A stretch of 40,654 nucleotides of DNA from an uncultured Caulobacterales bacterium (GTDB lineage Bacteria > Pseudomonadota > Alphaproteobacteria > Caulobacterales > Caulobacteraceae), in assembly GCA_903837135.1 (NCBI GenBank), contig CAILTK010000059.1:1-40654 (forward strand). The letters are read 5' to 3'. The stretch's first letter is position 1; every line of letters starts with the position of its first letter. This document shows positions 30,810 to 39,481 of this stretch, piece after piece. A program made the position numbers and the translations under genes. Under the pieces are notes generated by a model, which saw only the letters and a list, made by a program, of their open reading frames with translations, searched no databases and was not told the DNA's origin.

Positions 30810-31373
30810 ACCGGTGAACCGACAGGCGCGCAGGAGCCGATCGTGTTGGACGCCTTGCGCGCATAGGCGATGATGGCGTCGTCGTTCAGAAACCACGAAC
30901 AGGGCGCGCGGAAGCTGTTAGCCTCGAACGTTCTCACCAGCACGGCGAAGTCCGCCGCCGGCCAGAGGCAGGGTCGGGTTGGGTCGGGGGCGCACGGTGC
31001 GCGGCGCCGAACCGCCCGCCCTTGCGCGTGACCATGGCGTTCGGTGAAGGCTTGCCGATGCTGGCGGGGTCGCCTCGACGATAGATCGACGCCAGCGACG
31101 CCGCCTTGTCGGCGTCCAGGTCAGCGACCGCCGGCCTGAAGTGCGTCGTGTAGGAGCGGTAATAGTCCGATTGGCCATCCGGATACCGGTCGAGGGGGTA
31201 GATCGTCCGGTCGACCAGCGGGACGAGCGTCGACAGCGCATTCGCATCGGGGAAATACGGCGCCGAGATCAGTACGACCCCGCGACTGCGCCGGGGCTGG
31301 TGCGACCAGTTCGCCGGCCACGACACTGCCCCAGTCGTGGCCGACCCAGATCGCGGCTTCACCTTGAGGATCA
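30800..31373 (-). pseudogene. Epoxide-hydrolase-like alpha/beta hydrolase pseudogene
   Basis: On the minus strand the fragment AAIWVGHDWGSVVAGELVA (nucleophile elbow GHDWGS) comes from one frame. HQPRRSRGVVLISAPYFPDA and PLDRYPDGQSDYYRSYTTHF are in a second frame. VRTFEANSFRAPCSWFLNDD appears in another frame near 30930. Together they match the middle of epoxide-hydrolase-type alpha/beta hydrolases in the right order, but with at least two frameshifts, no N-terminus and no catalytic histidine end. The N-terminal end stops where the acetylesterase-like gene ends (31374), as if that gene or its operon displaced it. Confidence 0.7.
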
Positions 31374-32489
31374 TTACTGAGGAAACGCGGGACGCCGCCA
31401 GTGATGCTCGGGGGTTTCGCAGTCGACGCAGGCGACATCCTCCACCGGCCGGCCGGTCACGGCCGCCGTGAACCAGTCGAGGAACCGCACGCCGTTGGTC
31501 TGACGAGTGTAGAGCCGGTCCAGCACATGGGGTCGACCGCGATTGTCCAGTGCATTGATCGCCAGCACCGCGTCGTAGTACCCGCCGATGATGGCTTCGT
31601 CGCGGCCCCAACTGGTGTAGGTGCGGAAGTTGGCGACCCGCGCGCGGATATAGGCGTGCGCCTCGTCCAGCTTCGCGGGAACGTCGGGCTTCCGCTCTCC
31701 GAGCAGCTGCATGAACATCGCCTGCACGGCGTCCTGCCGCTCATTGTACTGGTGAAAGACAATGTCGGGATTCAGTTCGGCCGCGCGGACATAGAGGTCT
31801 TCGATGGTCAGACCCGCGACCCGCAGATCCTCGAAGCCCTCGACGCGCTTGAGGACATTCTCCGTTCCCCACGCCTTGAATAGGGGGGCGAGCTTGTCGC
31901 CGAGGTGATAGGCGCCGCCGCCGTCGGCGAAGTGGGTGACCCGGGCGGCGGGATAATGCTTGGCGACGATGTGCGTGTAGAGCGGCGAGGCGAGCGCGCC
32001 GGCGCTCCAGCCCATCACCGCGACCGTGGTCGGCTGCGGGTAGGTCTTGAACATCCAGTCCAGGGCGAGCATGGCGTTGACGAAGCCCTTGTGCAGGATC
32101 GTCACCGTGCCTTCGGGGTGGCCGTTCATCGCCGGCGTGTCGTAGACCTGCGTCGCGTCTCCCAGAAAGACGTCCCCGTTGGCCGTGGGCAGGAAGACCA
32201 GGGTGTAGTCGGCGAGCGGATTTTCGGCGTTGCCCGTGTCGAACACCCCTCCCAGATGGGTCGGATCGAGCTCGAGGCCGGCGAACGGCCGGTAGTGCGG
32301 CCGGCAGTGCAAGGCGCAGTTCTCGCCCGTCCAGCACGCCCCTCCCCCGGCGAAGATGACCGCGAGCTTCTTCGCGTCGCCCTCCTTGACCCAAAACGCG
32401 TAGGGGGAGCCCTGCGACGCTCCCGGGGCTGCCGCCGGCAGGACGTTGCGCCAGGGTCGGCTGGCCGGCTGGACGGGTTGGGTGGGCAT
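31374..32489 (-). CDS. Pectin-acetylesterase/Notum-like serine esterase
   Basis: This 371-residue protein resembles the pectin acetylesterase/Notum carboxylesterase family. VIFAGGGACWTGENC forms the oxyanion-hole region with paired cysteines, GDVFLGD follows, and GWSAGALASP holds the nucleophile serine. Late histidines (for example in DCETPEHHW) may complete the triad. The ATG at 32489 is chosen because AAGGAG precedes it. The open frame continues upstream in frame into TraG-like sequence without a stop. The protein has no signal peptide of its own, which is unusual for a family that is normally secreted. It is the last gene of the minus-strand operon. Ester deacylation of a plant- or microbe-derived compound is inferred. 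Confidence 0.75.
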   Translation of the reverse strand: MPTQPVQPASRPWRNVLPAAAPGASQGSPYAFWVKEGDAKKLAVIFAGGGACWTGENCALHCRPHYRPFAGLELDPTHLGGVFDTGNAENPLADYTLVFLPTANGDVFLGDATQVYDTPAMNGHPEGTVTILHKGFVNAMLALDWMFKTYPQPTTVAVMGWSAGALASPLYTHIVAKHYPAARVTHFADGGGAYHLGDKLAPLFKAWGTENVLKRVEGFEDLRVAGLTIEDLYVRAAELNPDIVFHQYNERQDAVQAMFMQLLGERKPDVPAKLDEAHAYIRARVANFRTYTSWGRDEAIIGGYYDAVLAINALDNRGRPHVLDRLYTRQTNGVRFLDWFTAAVTGRPVEDVACVDCETPEHHWRRPAFPQ

Positions 32490-32499
32490 GTTCGTCTCC

Positions 32500-32843
32500 T
32501 TGACGATGCGGGCCTTGACGATGTGGTCTGGCGTCGATGTCGCGATTTTCCGTCGCGAGGCCGCGACAACGATCGCGAGCGTGACGATCGCGAGGGCCGC
32601 CAGCCCGCCCCACAGGCTCGCCTCGACCAAGGCTTGCGGGTCGTTGGGTCGGAGGCGGAAAAGCCAGACGGCGAATCCCCACGGAGGGTAGATCCTGACC
32701 GGGCCGACATCGGCCAGGCCGGGGCCTAGCGCACGGGGATAGTGGAGCGCTTCGGCGAGGTCCTGGGTGGCGACGGCCAGCCCGACCGCAGCGGCGAGCA
32801 TCACCGACGGAAGGATGACGAGCGCGCGCCCGGCCAGGATCAT
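32500..32843 (-). pseudogene. TraG/VirD4 coupling-protein N-terminal remnant (possible)
   Basis: From ATG 32843 the frame reads MILAGRALVILPSVMLAAAV, then LGPGLADVGPVRIYPPWGFA and a second hydrophobic segment near LWGGLAALAIVTLAIVV. Two transmembrane helices with a YPPW-type periplasmic stretch match the N-terminus of conjugative TraG coupling proteins as I know them. No ATPase domain follows; the frame runs directly, in frame, into the acetylesterase-like gene. It overlaps the DUF2218 stop by four bases. It may be translated as a small two-helix membrane protein, as a fusion with the esterase, or not at all. Confidence 0.45.
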
Positions 32844-33130
32844 GTCGACGCCGACCACGCGAACGGCAGGGGCGCTTCTCGAAAGGCGAACCGGTCGAGA
32901 TGATCGGCGACGATTGCTTTCAGGCGCTCGATCGAGTCCCCATCCTGCGTCTCCAGGGTGACGAGCAGCGCGTCCGCGTCAGCCTCTATGGTCGCCACCG
33001 CCGACGGGAAGCGAATCTGTCCTCTGGTCGGCGAGAATTCGACCTCGAACCTATGGCTCCAGTGCTTGCAGAGCTGCTGGAGGTATTTCGAGCCGCTGGC
33101 GGTCTCTGCACGGCCTCTGGCGACGACCAT
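32840..33130 (-). CDS. DUF2218 family protein
   Basis: This small protein (96 residues from ATG 33130) contains ASGSKYLQQLCKHWSHRFEV and VADHLDRFAFRE, the two signatures of DUF2218. The family is a short alpha/beta protein of unknown role, often beside iron or oxidoreductase genes. The start overlaps the amidohydrolase stop (TGATG), so translation is coupled. A GTG at 33133 is an alternative. Confidence 0.88.
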   Translation of the reverse strand: MVVARGRAETASGSKYLQQLCKHWSHRFEVEFSPTRGQIRFPSAVATIEADADALLVTLETQDGDSIERLKAIVADHLDRFAFREAPLPFAWSAST

Positions 33131-34155
33131 CACACGGCCCCCTCGATGGGCCTGCTGGACTCATCGACCGCGGAAGGGCTCGTCGACCCGGTCAGGCGCA
33201 GCCAGTTGCCGTGGGCGAAGCCGGCCCGGGCGCGATCGTCCAGGCCGCAGTCTTCAAGGAACCGGCCGGCGTCGCGGCCGGGGCGGTACTGGTAGGGAAA
33301 ATCGGTGGAGAAGAGCAGCCGATCCGTGCCGACCACCGCTGCGGCGCGCTCCAGGTAGTGGGGGAGGAACATCCCGCTGGCGGTGACGTAGAGGTTGTTG
33401 CGCAGGTAGTGGGCGACGGGGTGAGCCAGGCCGGAGACGCGGTCCATTACCGACAGGCGCTCGGCGTAGAACAGGACCAGTTCGCCCCAATGGCCGAGGA
33501 TCACCTGCAGGCCCGGCAGGCGGTCGAACACGCCCGCGAGCACCAGGCGTAGAAACTGGATGCCCGCGTCATAGTGCCAACCGAGGCCGACCGTCGCGAA
33601 AGCGACGTCGACCGCGGGGGCAAAGCCTGAGTAGTAGGCCGACCTTACCGCCGGCTCGGGGGTCCGCGGATGCAGCAGGATCGGCGCGCCCAACGCCGCC
33701 GCGCACTGCAGGATGGGCCACAGGGTCGAATGGTCGAGGTTGTGGCCGCCCACGCGCCCGCACAGCATGGTTCCCTTGAACCCAGGCGCTTTCATGCATC
33801 GCTCGAGCTCGAGGGCGGCCTCGTCCGGCATGGCCACCGGCAGAGTGGCCAGGGCGTGGAAGCGATCGGGGTGTCGAGCGAGCACGGCGGCGACGGCGTC
33901 GTTGGTCCGCCGCGCCAGGTCGAGGCTCCCCGTCCCGAGATCGTGCAGCATGGGCGTGGTCAGCGACAGGACCTGTACGTCAAGTCCGGTCTCGTCCATC
34001 AGCGCGAGCCGTTCGTCGGCGAGATCGAGCAGGCGGGCCTCGAACGGTCCGGAGTGGAAGGCCAGGCTCGGATCGGCCGACTCCAGGCCTATCGCCTTCC
34101 AGGCCCGGTGGATGTCGTCGGTCAGAAAATGCTCCTCGACCCCGATCAGCGTCAT
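33130..34155 (-). CDS. Amidohydrolase-2 family protein (gamma-resorcylate decarboxylase/ACMSD-like)
   Basis: This 341-residue TIM-barrel metalloenzyme starts at ATG 34155 behind GAGG. The N-terminal GVEEHF provides the metal-binding Glu-x-His (E7, H9). ILGHWGELVLFY and FSTDFPYQY supply the histidine and aspartate ligands seen in gamma-resorcylate decarboxylase and 2-amino-3-carboxymuconate semialdehyde decarboxylase. These enzymes remove CO2 from aromatic or muconic carboxylates without a cofactor. It lies 67 bp after the SDR and overlaps the DUF2218 start, so the genes form one operon. Decarboxylation of an aromatic acid released by the downstream esterase is a reasonable but unproved idea. 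Confidence 0.88.
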   Translation of the reverse strand: MTLIGVEEHFLTDDIHRAWKAIGLESADPSLAFHSGPFEARLLDLADERLALMDETGLDVQVLSLTTPMLHDLGTGSLDLARRTNDAVAAVLARHPDRFHALATLPVAMPDEAALELERCMKAPGFKGTMLCGRVGGHNLDHSTLWPILQCAAALGAPILLHPRTPEPAVRSAYYSGFAPAVDVAFATVGLGWHYDAGIQFLRLVLAGVFDRLPGLQVILGHWGELVLFYAERLSVMDRVSGLAHPVAHYLRNNLYVTASGMFLPHYLERAAAVVGTDRLLFSTDFPYQYRPGRDAGRFLEDCGLDDRARAGFAHGNWLRLTGSTSPSAVDESSRPIEGAV

Positions 34156-34222
34156 CGGTCGCCTCGAGGGTTGGCCGGTCTTCCCCCGTCGACGCGGAGA
34201 CCGACACGGCGCGGGCGGGCCT

Positions 34223-34918
34223 TCACCACGGAACGGCGAGCCCCTCGCGGTCGAGGTATTGCAGACCGGGACGCCCCCTCTGGGCGAGCAGCGTGTCCAC
34301 GACCGCCGGAACAGCCTCCCCGACACTGAACGTCGCGCCCGGGCCGCCCAGGGCGGTGCGGATCCACCCCGGCGCCATCAGCACCAGGGCGCGGGGCGTT
34401 CCGGCGTGACGGGCCGCGTAGCAGCGCATGAACTGGTTCAAGGCGGACTTGCTGGCGCGATAGACGTCGTTTCCGCCTCTCTCGTTGTTGCTGAGACTCC
34501 CCTGTCCCGACGACATGACGCCGATGAGCCCATCCGCGGCCACGAGGTCCTGCAAGCCCTCGATGACGCGCATCGGACTGAGCGCGTTCGTGACCATGAC
34601 GCGAATGAACGCGTCGGCGGACACCTGCCCGGCGGGCTCGTGCGGGTTGGCGTCGGCGACGCCGGCGTTGACGAAAAGGACGTCGAAGCAGCGGCCGGAG
34701 AGGCGCTCGCGCAGGGCTTCGATCTGATCCGGCTCGGTGATGTCGAGGGACTCGATCTCGACGCGGCCCGGATGCTCCTCCGCCAGATCGTGCAGTCCGG
34801 TACGGGCGGCGCCGCGCACCGTGCCCGTGACCAGCCATCCCTTCTTCAGGAGGTCGGCCGCCATCGCGAGGCCAAGGCCTCTTGAGGCGCCGATCAGGAG
34901 ACTTCGCTCATCAGCCAT
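34223..34918 (-). CDS. Short-chain dehydrogenase/reductase (SDR)
   Basis: This 231-residue SDR starts at ATG 34918 behind AAAGGA. The Rossmann motif is GASRGLG, the cofactor region is FVNAGVAD, the serine is in VMSSGQGS and the catalytic Tyr/Lys pair is in YRASK. The short C-terminus and GTVRGAAR after strand 2 resemble the C-factor/csgA-like SDR group. It is the first enzyme gene of the amidohydrolase operon and follows the LysR gene on the same strand, 222 bp downstream. That spacer shows no gene. Confidence 0.9.
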   Translation of the reverse strand: MADERSLLIGASRGLGLAMAADLLKKGWLVTGTVRGAARTGLHDLAEEHPGRVEIESLDITEPDQIEALRERLSGRCFDVLFVNAGVADANPHEPAGQVSADAFIRVMVTNALSPMRVIEGLQDLVAADGLIGVMSSGQGSLSNNERGGNDVYRASKSALNQFMRCYAARHAGTPRALVLMAPGWIRTALGGPGATFSVGEAVPAVVDTLLAQRGRPGLQYLDREGLAVPW

Positions 34919-35140
34919 GGACGCGTCCTTTGCGCTTTCACCGCCGCGAAACAGACGGGGCGGAGAGCGCTGCCGAGCCCATATTGCGCTGGGAGATTGG
35001 CTGCAGTAGGCGCACAGGACGCATTGTATTGTTGCGTCAGGCGCCATGCCCGCGGGGAGGCGCTGAAGAGTTCGACGCCAGGCCGCAGCGCCTGGTCGCC
35101 ACGACCGCGTTGAGCGCCGGCCAGAGCGCCTTGCGCGAGT

Positions 35141-36088
35141 CTAGCTCGATCCCTGCAGCCGGTTGGGCCGGCGCGGCGGGGCCGCTTTGGAGCAGACCGC
35201 CATGACGGTATCGCGCAGCCAGCGATGGGCGGGATCGGCGTCCATACGCGGATGCCACATCGCCGAGATCGCAATCTCCGGCGTGCGGACCGGCAGGTCG
35301 AAGGGAACGAGACCCTGGCTCATCGGGTTCGACCGACCGTCGACCAGAGACGAGCGCGGTATCAGCGCCACCAGGTCGGTATGGCGCGCGATGCGCATCG
35401 CGTCGGGGAAACCAGGCACGACCGCCATGACCTCTCGGCGGAGGCCAAGCTCCTGGAGGGCGTCGTCGACCGGCCCCGCGAAGGCCCCTCGGCGGGACGC
35501 CACGACATGGCCGTAGGCGACATAGCGCTCGGGCGTTATCGAGGCGGTCAGCAGGGGATGTCCGGCGCGAACCGCACCGATGAAATCGTCGCGGAACAGA
35601 AACCGCGTGCGCACCTCCGGGGCTGAGGCCCCCAGCACCCCGATCTCCAGGTCGACCACGCCCTCCCGCAGCGACAGGGCTTCCTTGAGCGGCTTGGGTG
35701 CAAAACGCAGGCGGACGTGGGGGGCCGCCTGGAGGACGGCGCTCATCATGCCCGCCGCGAAGACTTCCAGAAACCCCTCGCTCGCCCGAATGGTGAAGGT
35801 CCGCTCCAGCGCGGCGACCTCCAGGACGCCGACGCTCGGCGTCAGCACCGCGCGCACGTCCCGGGTCAGTTCATGAACCCGCTCCCGCAGTTCGGCGGCC
35901 CGAGGCGTCGGCGCCAGCCCTCGCCCGGCGCGAACGAGCAAGGGGTCGCCCGTCGCGGCGCGGAGCCGCGTCAGAGTCCGGCTCATGGCGGAAGCGCTTA
36001 GCCCAAGGCGTCGCGCGGCGCCGGTCACGCTTCCCTCGGCGAGAAGGGCGTCCAACGCCGCGAGCAGGTTCATGTCCATGGCGTCCAT
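35141..36088 (-). CDS. LysR-family regulator (NodD/LinR-like)
   Basis: This 315-residue protein begins MDAMDMNLLAALDALLAEGSVTGAARRLGLSASAMSRTLTRLR, a NodD-type winged helix that starts a few residues later than most LysR proteins. The effector domain runs to about residue 300 and the C-terminal tail is Pro/Arg-rich. It is codirectional with and upstream of the SDR-amidohydrolase operon, and divergent from the APC permease. Control of the operon is inferred from position; no clear LysR box was found in the 222-bp spacer downstream. Confidence 0.92.
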   Translation of the reverse strand: MDAMDMNLLAALDALLAEGSVTGAARRLGLSASAMSRTLTRLRAATGDPLLVRAGRGLAPTPRAAELRERVHELTRDVRAVLTPSVGVLEVAALERTFTIRASEGFLEVFAAGMMSAVLQAAPHVRLRFAPKPLKEALSLREGVVDLEIGVLGASAPEVRTRFLFRDDFIGAVRAGHPLLTASITPERYVAYGHVVASRRGAFAGPVDDALQELGLRREVMAVVPGFPDAMRIARHTDLVALIPRSSLVDGRSNPMSQGLVPFDLPVRTPEIAISAMWHPRMDADPAHRWLRDTVMAVCSKAAPPRRPNRLQGSS

Positions 36089-36528
36089 CCATGAATTCTA
36101 TTCGGCTCGCCCGGCCAAACCTAGCGTCCGGCGCAATCACGGCGACCCTATGATGCGTCCGGCGCCGGCGACGGGCGGGTGCGGCTTTGCCCGCCGATCG
36201 CGCGCGAACCTCGCTTGGCTCAAGACCTTGGGCCGACTCGCCCGGACGCCCGGACGCCCCCGTCAAACGCAGGCTTCTCTTCCAAAGTGATGAAGGAATT
36301 TCGCTAATTTCCCGTCGGAAATCATGGTTCCACTCGGGCGGAGAGTCGACCCGCACGGTCTCTTCATCAGCGGACGGACAACGGATCCGATCAACGCGCG
36401 ACACCATCAAAGGTGCAGCGGATCGGGACGGCGCCGACCCGGGGGCTCAGCCGACCGGCTGCTGGGGAGAAGACGAGCACAGCGCGGGTGGGCGATCGCA
36501 TGCGCGGCGGTTTCTTCAAGGGTTGAGA
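36089..36528. promoter_or_regulatory. Region upstream of the APC permease with a GAATTTCG-type repeat element
   Basis: No gene is supported in these 440 bp. At 36295-36321 the sequence AATTTCGCTAATTT followed by CCCGTCGGAAA resembles, with a two-base insertion, the motif upstream of the esterase (38234-38252) and of the last LysR gene (39427-39445). The open reading frame of the permease extends upstream through this region but has no homology before ATG 36529. Confidence 0.35.
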
Positions 36529-38088
36529 ATGGCGAGCACCAGCGGCTTTGGACGTGTCTTCCTGCGAAAGTCCGTGGCTCAGATCCAATCGGAAAATGAC
36601 GCCGGGGAATTGAAGCGGACCCTTGGCGCCCTCAACCTCGTTCTGCTGGGGATAGGTTGCGTCATCGGCGCGGGCATCTTCGTCCTGACGGGCCGGGCCG
36701 CAGCCCAGTTCGGCGGACCGGGGATCATGATCTCCTTCGTCATCACCGGCGTTCTGTGCGCCCTGGTCGCCCTCTGCTACGCCGAACTGGCGGCGGCTCT
36801 TCCCGTTTCAGGCTCGGCCTATTCCTATACCTACGCCTCCATGGGCGAAGGCGCCGCCTGGGTCATGGGCCTGCTGCTCCTGCTGGAGTATGGGCTTTCC
36901 GCCTCCACGGTCGCGGTAAGCTGGTCAGGCTATTTCAACAGCCTGCTGGCGGACATGCATCTGGCCATTCCGCCGTCCCTCACCGCAGCGCCGGGGGTTC
37001 CGGTCCGGGACGCCGCCGGTGCGGTCGTCGCCACCGGCCTCGTCAACATGCCCGCAATGGTCGTGATCGGGCTGGTGACGCTTCTGCTGGTCCGCGGCGT
37101 GTCGGAATCGGCCACGGTGAACAACATCATCGTGGCGACCAAGTTGACGATCGTTATCGCCTTCATCGTGATCGGCGCGCGCTATGTGCATCCCGCCCTC
37201 TGGTCGCCGCTCATTCCGGCGGAGATACCCGCACGTCCGCCCGGCACGCCCATGGACATCTGGAGCCAGATCGGCCGTGCGCTTGTGGCCGTGGTCACAG
37301 GGGACAACTCGACCAAATACGGCGTGGGCGGGGTCATCCACGGCGCCGCGATCATCTTCTTCGCCTATCTGGGGTTCGAGGCGGTTTCGACCGCCGGGGC
37401 CGAGGCGCGCAACCCCGGCCGCGATATGCCCATCGGCATCCTCGGCTCTCTGGTGATCTGCACGACCCTCTACATCGCGACCTCCGCCGTTCTGGTGGGC
37501 ATCGTGCCTTATCAGGCGCTCGACAACGCCGCGCCCATCGCGCTCGCGGTGAACCGGATCGGCCTGCCGTGGTTTTCCGCCTTCGTGAAGATCGGCGCGA
37601 TCGCCGGGCTCACCAGCGTCATGTTAGTCCTGCTCTACGGCCAGACGAGAGTCTTCTACACCATGGCCCACGACGGCCTGCTGCCCCCGTCGCTGGCGGC
37701 CGTGCATCGGAAGTTCCGAACGCCCTGGATCAACACCCTCGTGGTGGGCGCGGCGGCCATGGGCGCGGCCGGCTTTCTCTCCCTCGACGCCCTTTCGGAC
37801 CTTTCCAACGTGGGATCGCTCGCCGCCTTCACCATGGTCTGCGTCACGGTAATCTACCTAAGGCGCTCCGAGCCCAAACTCGCGCGGCCGTTCAGAACCC
37901 CCCTGTTTCCTCTGACGCCGATCCTCGGCGCCGTCATGTGCCTCCTTCTTCTGCTCAGCCTGATGGCCACGCCCGCGACGCGGAATTTCTTTCTCATCTA
38001 CCTGGTGGCCGGGGTGGTGATCTATTTCGTCTACGGCGTTCGAAAGGCGAAGCTGGCCAGGGTGTCGGTCTCGCCCGGACGCGGATGA
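36529..38088 (+). CDS. APC-family amino acid permease (cationic amino acid transporter-like)
   Basis: This 519-residue inner-membrane carrier starts at ATG 36529 behind AAGGG. The N-terminal RTLGALNLVLLGIGCVIGAGIF is the APC helix 1 signature with the substrate-binding Gly-rich break. FFAYLGFEAVSTAGAEARNP is the conserved helix 6 region, and twelve or more hydrophobic helices follow. The two extra C-terminal helices and PEARNP-like motif fit the YfnA/CAT branch, which imports amino acids with protons. It precedes a secreted esterase in the same orientation. Confidence 0.92.
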   Translation: MASTSGFGRVFLRKSVAQIQSENDAGELKRTLGALNLVLLGIGCVIGAGIFVLTGRAAAQFGGPGIMISFVITGVLCALVALCYAELAAALPVSGSAYSYTYASMGEGAAWVMGLLLLLEYGLSASTVAVSWSGYFNSLLADMHLAIPPSLTAAPGVPVRDAAGAVVATGLVNMPAMVVIGLVTLLLVRGVSESATVNNIIVATKLTIVIAFIVIGARYVHPALWSPLIPAEIPARPPGTPMDIWSQIGRALVAVVTGDNSTKYGVGGVIHGAAIIFFAYLGFEAVSTAGAEARNPGRDMPIGILGSLVICTTLYIATSAVLVGIVPYQALDNAAPIALAVNRIGLPWFSAFVKIGAIAGLTSVMLVLLYGQTRVFYTMAHDGLLPPSLAAVHRKFRTPWINTLVVGAAAMGAAGFLSLDALSDLSNVGSLAAFTMVCVTVIYLRRSEPKLARPFRTPLFPLTPILGAVMCLLLLLSLMATPATRNFFLIYLVAGVVIYFVYGVRKAKLARVSVSPGRG

Positions 38089-38233
38089 CGATCCCTTTGG
38101 ACGAGGGACCGGCGCACCACCCGCCGACCCGACGGCTGACGCGCGTGAACTTTACGGCGAGCGCGGCGGGTCTCTCGGGGGCGACGGCGTCTCGCCCACC
38201 GGCGAAATTTCGTGGTCCAATGTGGTGAGGAGA

Positions 38234-38252
38234 TTTCGCCAATCCGTCGGTG
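38234..38252. promoter_or_regulatory. Putative LysR box upstream of the secreted esterase
   Basis: TTTCGCCAATCCGTCGGTG matches 16 of 19 bases of TTTCACCAATCTGACGGTG at 39427-39445, before the GcvA-like LysR gene. It lies 90 bp before the esterase ATG. A perfect CGAAATTTCG palindrome is just upstream at 38203-38212. Confidence 0.5.
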
Positions 38253-38342
38253 GACGCCGTGCTTATATCGAGTCGCGCCGCGCGCGGCCCCCGGCAGGCG
38301 GGCCCGATCGGTCTCACGAATGTCCCAGAAAGGTATGAGCGT

Positions 38343-39293
38343 ATGGCTTCCGGTTATTCGAAGCGGATCCTCGGCGCGGTCGCGGGGCTGTGGCTGTGCT
38401 GCCTGCACGCCCCCGCGTCGGCGGAGGACCTCTGCGCCCCGAGCGAGGCGACCGATCCCCAGGCCCTGCACATCAACGGCTCCAGGCCCTTCGTCTACAA
38501 GACCGCGGGCGGCGCGGACCTTCGTCTCCACGTGTTCAGTCCCGCCGCGCACAAGCCTGGCGACAAGTCCCCTGCCGCGGTCTTCTTCTACGGCGGCGGA
38601 TGGCTGTTCGGCGACATCCGCCGCTATCAGGCTCAGGCGACGCACCTGGCGCTGCACGGCATGGTGACGGTCCTGGTCGACTATCGCGTCAAATGCCGGA
38701 ACGCCTCCACCATCATGGACTCGGTCTCGGACGCCAAGTCGGCCATGCGCTGGGTTCGCGGGCATGCGGCTGAACTCGGCGTCGACACCGGCAGGATCGC
38801 CGCTGTGGGAAGCTCCGCTGGCGGCCAGATGGCCGCCGCCACCGCGCTCATCGCCGATTTCGACGATCCGGCCGACCCGAAGATCGATCCGCGGCCCAAT
38901 GCGCTCGTGCTCTACAATCCCGGGCTCGACATGGCCTCGCCCGCGGTCGTCCGCAGTCTGACGACCATGTGGGGCAAGGCCGTCGCCGATCGGGCCCGCG
39001 ACCTCTCGCCCATGGATCATCTCGATCATGGCTTGCCGCCCACGATCATCTTCCAGGGCACGGGAGACAAGATCGTCTCGCCGGAGACCGCCGAAGACTT
39101 CTGCAAGCGCGCCAAGGCCCGCAATTCCAAGTGCGAGGTGGTGCTCTATCCGGGCGCCCCGCACGGATTCACCGAGGTCTGGCTGGGTCTGGAGGACGCC
39201 TCCATCGGCGCGAAGACCGAAGGCTGGCAGGAGGACACGAGCCGGCGGACCGACGCCTTCCTCACCAAGCTGGGCTGGTTGTCCGCCCAGTGA
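38343..39293 (+). CDS. Exported alpha/beta hydrolase (HSL-type esterase)
   Basis: This 316-residue protein starts at ATG 38343 with a signal peptide ending near PASAED. It has VFFYGGGWLFGD (variant HGGGW oxyanion loop), the nucleophile in VGSSAGGQMA, the acid in GTGDKIV and the histidine in GAPHGFTE. These mark the hormone-sensitive-lipase-like carboxylesterase/acetyl-hydrolase group. The enzyme is exported, probably to the periplasm, and would deacylate small esters. The last LysR gene follows after 188 bp. Confidence 0.9.
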   Translation: MASGYSKRILGAVAGLWLCCLHAPASAEDLCAPSEATDPQALHINGSRPFVYKTAGGADLRLHVFSPAAHKPGDKSPAAVFFYGGGWLFGDIRRYQAQATHLALHGMVTVLVDYRVKCRNASTIMDSVSDAKSAMRWVRGHAAELGVDTGRIAAVGSSAGGQMAAATALIADFDDPADPKIDPRPNALVLYNPGLDMASPAVVRSLTTMWGKAVADRARDLSPMDHLDHGLPPTIIFQGTGDKIVSPETAEDFCKRAKARNSKCEVVLYPGAPHGFTEVWLGLEDASIGAKTEGWQEDTSRRTDAFLTKLGWLSAQ

Positions 39294-39297
39294 CGAA

Positions 39298-39315
39298 GGG
39301 CGCCCGTCTGCGCCC
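39298..39315. terminator. Hairpin after the esterase gene
   Basis: GGGCGC (39298-39303) and GCGCCC (39310-39315) form a perfect 6-bp stem with a six-base loop, 5 bases after the esterase stop. The T-run is about 37 bases further on (39352-39357), so this is not a classical intrinsic terminator. Confidence 0.3.
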
Positions 39316-39426
39316 TCCGCGTCTGCCCGACACGCTCGCACCCACGCTCGTTTTTTGAGCCGCCAGGGCGGATGCGACGCGCGGGCGCACGCCATTTTGC
39401 GTAAACCCCTTGAGTTGACAGAGGAT

Positions 39427-39445
39427 TTTCACCAATCTGACGGTG
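39427..39445. promoter_or_regulatory. Putative autoregulatory LysR box
   Basis: TTTCACCAATCTGACGGTG has an internal CACC-N8-GGTG dyad and repeats the site before the esterase. It ends 36 bp before the LysR ATG at 39482, the expected position for self-control by a LysR protein. Confidence 0.5.
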
Positions 39446-39481
39446 CAGCGCGCGGGTGCTGAAGCCCTTGGTGAGGTGTCG

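Noticed and set aside
36657-38228. Second long plus-strand frame inside the APC permease gene
   Set aside because: It is an out-of-frame shadow full of Arg and His with no hydrophobic pattern, while the permease frame shows conserved helices.
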